Shown here: piece after piece, positions 61,040 to 64,000 of the stretch | Position numbering within the stretch: position 1 is the stretch's first letter | Layout of the letters: every line of letters begins with the position of its first letter | Assembly: GCF_000719265.1 (NCBI RefSeq) | Contig: NZ_JOFL01000017.1 | Span: 149,968-213,967, forward strand | DNA: 64,000 nucleotides | DNA from: Streptomyces roseoverticillatus | GTDB lineage: Bacteria > Actinomycetota > Actinomycetes > Streptomycetales > Streptomycetaceae | Reading direction: 5' to 3' | The notes under the pieces: generated by a model | Told to the model about the DNA's origin: nothing | The model's database searches: none | Seen by the model: only the letters and a program-made list of their open reading frames with translations | Made by a program: the position numbers and the translations under genes

Positions 61040-63454
61040 GTGCAGCCCGGTCCCGCCGTTCCCCGCCCGCCCGCCTGGACCCGCAGAGGCTTCCTCGCCG
61101 CCTCCGTCACCGGCACCCTCGGCTTCACCACCGCCATCCGCGGCGGCAGCGACGACGCCGGCGAGGGCGACGCGTTCGCCACCCTCCGCGCCCGCTGGCG
61201 CGGCCTCATGCTCGGCACCGGCTTCGACCCCGCCGCCGAGCCCTACGCCACCGCCCTGCGCCGCACCGGAGACCTCGCCCGCACCTACCGCGCCGGCATC
61301 GCCCCGGGCCCCGCCTCGCTCTGGCCGGACGCCCCCTTCGACCCGCCCTCCGGCATCACCCGCAGCTACGCCCGCCTGCACACCATGGCCCGGGCCTGGG
61401 CTCAGCCCGGCACCGGGCTCACCGGAGACCCCGCCCTCGCCGCCGACACCCTCGCCGGCCTCGACCACGTCCACGCCCGCGTCTACCACCCCGCCACCAC
61501 GCCCACCGGCAACTGGTGGGAATGGCAGATCGGCAGCCCCCGGCTCCTCCTCGACAGCCTCGCGCTCCTCCACGACGAGGCCGGCGCCGCACGGCGCACC
61601 GCGTACCTCGCCGCCGTCGACCACTTCGTTCCCGACACGATGCTCGGCGACTACACCGGCACCAGCACCGGCGCCAACCGCGTCGACCTGTGCCGCGTCG
61701 TCGCCCTCCGAGGCATCCTCGGCGCCTCCGCCGCCAAGACCGCCCTTGCCCGCGACGCCCTCTCGCCCGTCTTCCCGTACGTCACCCGCGGCGACGGCCT
61801 CTACGCCGACGGCTCCTTCGTCCAGCACACCCACGTCGCCTACTCCGGCACCTACGGCCAGGTGCTCCTCGACGGGCTCGGCCGGCTCCTCGCCCTGCTC
61901 CACGGCTCCCCCTGGGAGATCACCGACCCCGCCCGGCGGACCGCCTACGACAGCGTCGAGAAGGCGTACGCGCCGCTGATCCACGACGGGCTCGTCATGG
62001 ACAGCGTCTCCGGCCGCGCCGTCAGCCGCGGCCTGCAGGCCGCGGACCCCGCCACGCCGCCGCAGAGCGACCACCAGCGCGGACACGCCCTCATCGCCGC
62101 CATCGCCCTCCTCGCCACCAGCGCAACCCCCGCCGAACGCACCCGCTGGCACGCGCTGATCAAGGGCTGGGCCGCCCGCGACACCACCCTCCCGCTGCTC
62201 ACCGACCCCGCGCTCCCCGTCGCCGACCTCGCCCGGCTCGCCGCCGCCTGCGCCGCGCACGGGGCCCCCGCCCCCGCCCCCGTGGAGCACCGCCTCTTCC
62301 CCGCCATGGACCGCGCCGTGCACCGCCGCCCCGGCTGGACGGCCGGCATCGCCATGGCCTCCGACCGCATCGCCCACTACGAGAACGGCAACGGCGAGAA
62401 CCCGCACGGCTGGCACACCGGCGCCGGAATGCTCTACTGGTGGCGCGCAGGCGCAGGCGCCCCGTACACCGACGCCTTCTGGCCCACCGCCGACCCCTAC
62501 CGGCTGCCCGGCACCACCGCCTCAACCAAGCCCCTCGCCGGCAACGAAGGCGGCGCATGGGGCGAGCCCCGGCCCGCCGTGCGCTGGGTCGGCGGCGTGA
62601 GCGACGGCGAGTACGCCGTGATCGGCCAGCACCTCAAAGGGCTCTCCTCCACCCTTGAGGCCCGCAAGACGTGGATCTGCACCGCGGACGCCGTCGTCTG
62701 CCTCGGCGCCGGCATCACGGCGCGCGACGGCCACCCCGTCGTGACCACCGTCGACCACCGCAACCTCGGCGCGCACGGGGCGCCCGCCCTCCTCGTCGAC
62801 GGCGTCCCCCAGCCGCTCACCGACGGCTGGAGCGCCCGCTACGAAGCCGCCCGCTGGATCCACCTCGAAGGCCACGGCGGCTACGTCTTCCCCGGCCGTC
62901 TCCCCGGCGCCGCCCCGCTCCACGCCCTGCGCGAGTCCCGCACCGGCTCCTGGCGCGACATCAACACCGGCGGCGCCCCCGACCGCCTCACGCGGCGCTA
63001 CCTCACCCTCTGGCACCCCCACGGCACCGACCCCGAGGACGCCGCCTACGCCTACCTCCTCATGCCCGGTGCGGGGCCCCGTGCCCTGGCCGGCCGCGCC
63101 GCCGACGACACCTGGCTCGGACTCCTCGCCAACACCGCCGGCTGCCAGGCCGCGCACCTGCCCTCCCTCGGCCTCACCGCCGCCGCCTTCTGGACCCCCG
63201 GCACCGCCGGCCCCCTCACCTCCTCGGCCCCCGCCGCCGTGCTCATCCGCGACCACGGCCGGACCGCTACCCTCCATATGGCCGAACCGCCACGCACCGG
63301 TGCCCCCGTCGAGATCACCTGGGACCGCCCCGTGCGCCGCGTCACCGCGCACGACGCCACCGTCCGCGTTCTGTCGACAGGCGACAGTCTCCGGCTCCGC
63401 GTCGCCCCCGGCACCGCCTGCGCCCCGCACCGCTGCTCCGTAGCCCTGGCATGA
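61040..63454 (+). CDS. Polysaccharide lyase family 8 (hyaluronate/chondroitin/xanthan lyase type), Tat-exported
   Basis: An 804-residue secreted lyase. Twin-arginine signal WTRRGFLAASVTGTLG (residues 13-28). The alpha/alpha toroid shows NWWEWQIGSPRLLL (158-171), catalytic Asn213 in STGANRVD, catalytic His263 in SFVQHTHVAYSGTYG and Tyr272; the beta-sandwich half contains YENGNGENPHGWHTG. It cleaves acidic polysaccharides by beta-elimination. GTG 61040 is chosen because GGGGAGG lies seven bases upstream; the frame is open from TTG 60956. It is monocistronic and divergent from the YceI gene. Confidence 0.9.
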   Translation: MQPGPAVPRPPAWTRRGFLAASVTGTLGFTTAIRGGSDDAGEGDAFATLRARWRGLMLGTGFDPAAEPYATALRRTGDLARTYRAGIAPGPASLWPDAPFDPPSGITRSYARLHTMARAWAQPGTGLTGDPALAADTLAGLDHVHARVYHPATTPTGNWWEWQIGSPRLLLDSLALLHDEAGAARRTAYLAAVDHFVPDTMLGDYTGTSTGANRVDLCRVVALRGILGASAAKTALARDALSPVFPYVTRGDGLYADGSFVQHTHVAYSGTYGQVLLDGLGRLLALLHGSPWEITDPARRTAYDSVEKAYAPLIHDGLVMDSVSGRAVSRGLQAADPATPPQSDHQRGHALIAAIALLATSATPAERTRWHALIKGWAARDTTLPLLTDPALPVADLARLAAACAAHGAPAPAPVEHRLFPAMDRAVHRRPGWTAGIAMASDRIAHYENGNGENPHGWHTGAGMLYWWRAGAGAPYTDAFWPTADPYRLPGTTASTKPLAGNEGGAWGEPRPAVRWVGGVSDGEYAVIGQHLKGLSSTLEARKTWICTADAVVCLGAGITARDGHPVVTTVDHRNLGAHGAPALLVDGVPQPLTDGWSARYEAARWIHLEGHGGYVFPGRLPGAAPLHALRESRTGSWRDINTGGAPDRLTRRYLTLWHPHGTDPEDAAYAYLLMPGAGPRALAGRAADDTWLGLLANTAGCQAAHLPSLGLTAAAFWTPGTAGPLTSSAPAAVLIRDHGRTATLHMAEPPRTGAPVEITWDRPVRRVTAHDATVRVLSTGDSLRLRVAPGTACAPHRCSVALA

Positions 63455-63524
63455 CGGGGCGTGGCGCCGTTTCCGGCCCGTCGCCCGTCAAGTTCACTTG
63501 CCTACGGCTCAGGGGCGGGAGTTT

Positions 63525-63539
63525 TGTGGAACTTCCACA
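63525..63539. promoter_or_regulatory. Palindrome TGTGGAA-C-TTCCACA
   Basis: Perfect 7-bp arms around one base in the gap before accB. Confidence 0.4.
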
Positions 63540-63545
63540 GGAGTA

Positions 63546-63561
63546 CCCCCCGATCGGGGGG
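63546..63561. terminator. Palindromic GC hairpin between lyase and accB
   Basis: CCCCCC and GGGGGG around GATC; possible terminator of the lyase gene. Confidence 0.45.
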
Positions 63562-63661
63562 ACCCCCGCTCCGGGTCGCTGCGGCCCTCTGTGCCGCCTG
63601 CCCACCAAAAGGCACATGACGTTGTATGGAAACGACATGAGTTTCGGACGGTCCCGCCACG

Positions 63662-63667
63662 TACCGT
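63662..63667 (+). promoter_or_regulatory. -10-like box TACCGT for a leaderless accB transcript
   Basis: TACCGT ends six bases before ATG 63674. Upstream, GAAAC-N7-GTTTC (63629-63645) is a possible operator. Confidence 0.4.
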
Positions 63668-63673
63668 CTATGC

Positions 63674-64000
63674 ATGAGCAATCTCGAAGGTGCGCCCGTA
63701 GAGGCGAGTGACGTCCGTGGGCGCGTCGCCGAGCTGCACGCCATTCGCGAGCAGGTTCGGCGTGGTCCGAGCGAGCGAGCGACCCAGGCCCAGAAGGCCA
63801 AGGGCAAGCTGACGGCCCGGGAGCGTATCGACCTCCTGCTGGACGAGGGGTCCTTCTCGGAGGTGGAGCCGCTCCGTCGGCACCGTGCCTCCGGCTTCGG
63901 TCTGGAGAGCAAGAAGCCGTACACCGATGGTGTGATCACGGGCTGGGGGACGGTGCACGGGCGGACCGTGTTCGTCTACGCGCACGACTTCCGGATCTTC
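63674..64000 (+). CDS. accB: Acyl-CoA carboxylase beta (carboxyltransferase) subunit, 3' truncated by window edge
   Basis: The first 109 residues of a biotin-dependent carboxyltransferase. AKGKLTARERIDLLLDEGSF, RRHRASGFGLESKKPYTDG and VITGWGTVHGRTVFVYAHDF match the N-terminal domain of acyl-CoA carboxylase beta subunits. The sequence agrees better with the AccB of S. coelicolor (SCO5535) than with PccB, from memory; that enzyme makes malonyl- and methylmalonyl-CoA. An epsilon subunit gene would be expected next. The start is ATG 63674, probably leaderless. Confidence 0.9.
   Translation, partial: MSNLEGAPVEASDVRGRVAELHAIREQVRRGPSERATQAQKAKGKLTARERIDLLLDEGSFSEVEPLRRHRASGFGLESKKPYTDGVITGWGTVHGRTVFVYAHDFRIF

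Overview
The window is about 64 kb of very GC-rich chromosomal DNA. Genes have strong third-position GC bias, GTG starts are common, and many genes lie close together with GTGA stop/start overlaps. The gene set and order (peptide ABC transporter, mnmA, ligA, a GGDEF/EAL gene, gatC-gatA-small ORF-gatB, a second GGDEF/EAL gene, ilvB-ilvN-ilvC, serA, proline catabolism genes, leuB, ilvE, cimA, and an acyl-CoA carboxylase beta subunit at the right edge) match, from memory, the stretch of the Streptomyces coelicolor core genome around SCO5480 to SCO5535. I read it as the core chromosome of a Streptomyces or close relative. I saw no tRNA, rRNA, CRISPR array, transposase or phage genes.

Layout. 1-4562: tail of an oligopeptide/dipeptide ABC transporter operon, a TRIC-like membrane protein and a hot-dog thioesterase. 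4796-8412: a TIGR03086 protein divergent from its likely WYL regulator, a cysteine desulfurase, and a Tat-exported amidase. 8413-8960: a large hairpin-type intergenic repeat, duplicated in tandem. 8961-15772: mnmA, a Thr/Gly-rich secreted protein, a LOG-family protein, an SDR, a MetE-like protein, and ligA. 16082-22860: an rmdB-like c-di-GMP protein, the GatCAB amidotransferase operon and a secreted AMIN-like protein. 23065-28961: MMPL exporter, DUF6191 protein, PQQ-type sugar dehydrogenase lipoprotein, aldo/keto reductase, 2-hydroxyacid dehydrogenase. 29086-37928: a ten-TM PAS-GGDEF-(degenerate EAL) protein, then ilvB (behind a leader-peptide attenuator), ilvN, ilvC and serA. 38136-44687: an accessory block of four regulators, a multidrug MFS pump, an imine-reductase-like enzyme and a CYP105-like P450 with its ferredoxin. 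44726-48821: proline catabolism (PucR-type regulator, proline dehydrogenase, P5C dehydrogenase). 48880-52000: a CdsA-like pseudoenzyme, a 47-aa Arg-rich protein and a Tat-exported purple acid phosphatase. 52120-57906: leuB, ilvE, an MHS-type transporter and cimA. 57944-63454: a TetR/flavin monooxygenase pair, YceI protein and a PL8 polysaccharide lyase. 63674-end: start of accB.

Two functional themes stand out. Branched-chain amino acid synthesis (ilvBNC, leuB, ilvE, cimA) is spread along the window. Two of its transcription units carry what look like ribosome-mediated attenuators: ilvB, with an Ile-Leu-Val-Leu leader peptide, and cimA, with an Ile-Ile leader peptide; both have U-tailed terminators, which are rare in this genome. 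c-di-GMP signalling appears twice, once with both catalytic domains intact and once with a visibly dead EAL domain. At least eight genes have a TAnnnT box 6-7 nt before the start codon and no Shine-Dalgarno sequence, the signature of leaderless transcripts. No dramatic new multi-gene system is visible. The most interesting items are regulatory DNA and a few degenerate or unusual proteins.
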